A stretch of DNA of 64,000 nt from NCBI RefSeq assembly GCF_000175615.1, contig NZ_ACVO01000017.1:1-64000 (forward strand), in the 5' to 3' direction. The stretch's first letter is position 1. Each line of letters opens with the position of its first letter. Below the pieces are notes generated by a model. That model was not told the origin of the DNA, made no database searches, and worked only from the letters and a program-made list of their open reading frames with translations. The translations under genes and the position numbers were made by a program. Source of the stretch: Rothia mucilaginosa ATCC 25296. GTDB lineage: Bacteria; Actinomycetota; Actinomycetes; Actinomycetales; Micrococcaceae. Shown one piece after another: positions 63,738 through 64,000 of the stretch.

Positions 63738-64000
63738 ATGACTACCAGCGCTTCACCGACCCGACTAATTCTTGCCTCCGCCTCCCCGGCGCGCCGCAAG
63801 CTCCTGGAAGACTCCCGCATCGCGTTCACGGTGCGCGTCTCCTCCGTAGATGAGGACGCCGCGCTCGCCGCCGCTAACGAACAGGCACGCACCCAGGGTC
63901 GGAAAGGACTCGCCCCGGCTGAGACTGCTTCCCTGCTGGCGCAGCTGAAAGCGCAGGCGGTTGCCGCTGAACTTGCCGCCGAGGGTGTGCGCGATGCACT
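63738..64000 (+). CDS. maf: Maf-family nucleotide pyrophosphatase (partial, right edge)
   Basis: Only the first ~87 codons are in the window. The start MTTSASPTRLILASASPARRKLLEDSRIAFTVRVSSVDEDA matches the Maf family, whose SxSPRR loop near the N terminus (here SASPARRKLL) holds the substrate phosphate. Maf enzymes hydrolyse canonical or modified NTPs and can halt septum formation. A 6-12-residue insert appears after EDAALAAAN. The frame stays open to the window edge, so truncation here is only the cut, not a pseudogene. Confidence 0.88.
   Translation, partial: MTTSASPTRLILASASPARRKLLEDSRIAFTVRVSSVDEDAALAAANEQARTQGRKGLAPAETASLLAQLKAQAVAAELAAEGVRDA

Overview
The window reads as chromosomal DNA of a Gram-positive actinobacterium with moderate-to-high GC, most like the Micrococcaceae genus Rothia (R. 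mucilaginosa-like). This is inferred from gene content: the rpsB-tsf-pyrH-frr-cdsA-DivIVA-dxr order, an Rpf/LysM muralytic protein, an actinobacterial SAM-IV riboswitch, an acyl-CoA carboxylase beta/epsilon pair, alpha2-type glycyl-tRNA synthetase and GatCAB. No database search was possible, so the genus is a judgement.

Layout. 1-7200: translation and membrane-lipid block on the minus strand (rpsB, tsf, pyrH, frr, cdsA, a DivIVA-domain gene, dxr), with hairpins between most genes. 7200-14300: an M23-like lipoprotein, a large lipoprotein with its coupled multi-TM partner, a CAU tRNA, a GT4 glycosyltransferase and a holin-like membrane protein. 14600-15140: a tandem repeat built from tRNA T-arm-like sequence beside tRNA-Asn. 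15300-21500: dnaG, dusB, a double-GNAT protein and glyS. 21700-26350: an S4 protein, then a metal-resistance cassette (CPH-type P1B ATPase plus HMA protein) behind two tandem operator/promoters. The cassette lies between direct repeats that contain a duplicated 3' end of an esterase gene. 26400-27750: two MerR regulators. 28000-31200: metY-metX under a SAM-IV riboswitch. 31500-37900: a three-gene ABC exporter, rsgA and an S9 peptidase. 38300-45650: gatCAB, rpf and ligA. 45860-49770: PP2C phosphatase and class III cyclase-like gene (overlapping), a PH-domain protein and birA. 50000-52700: YciI, the carboxyltransferase beta subunit and its epsilon subunit. 52800-56950: an Mrr-type nuclease followed by a large paralogue whose nuclease core has lost the QxK motif. 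57170-64000: DUF885 peptidase, a glutathionylspermidine-synthase-like gene with a YgiB-like partner, a dicarboxylate/cation symporter, and the start of maf.

The clearest accessory signals are (i) the Mrr nuclease/pseudonuclease pair, (ii) the metal cassette with its attachment-like duplication, (iii) a MITE-like family of about 260-270 bp with 16-bp terminal inverted repeats (two full copies, one half copy, one end cut by the window edge), and (iv) the T-arm-derived tandem array beside tRNA-Asn. BirA and the carboxylase subunits belong to one biotin-dependent pathway. The SAM-IV element links metY/metX to S-adenosylmethionine level.
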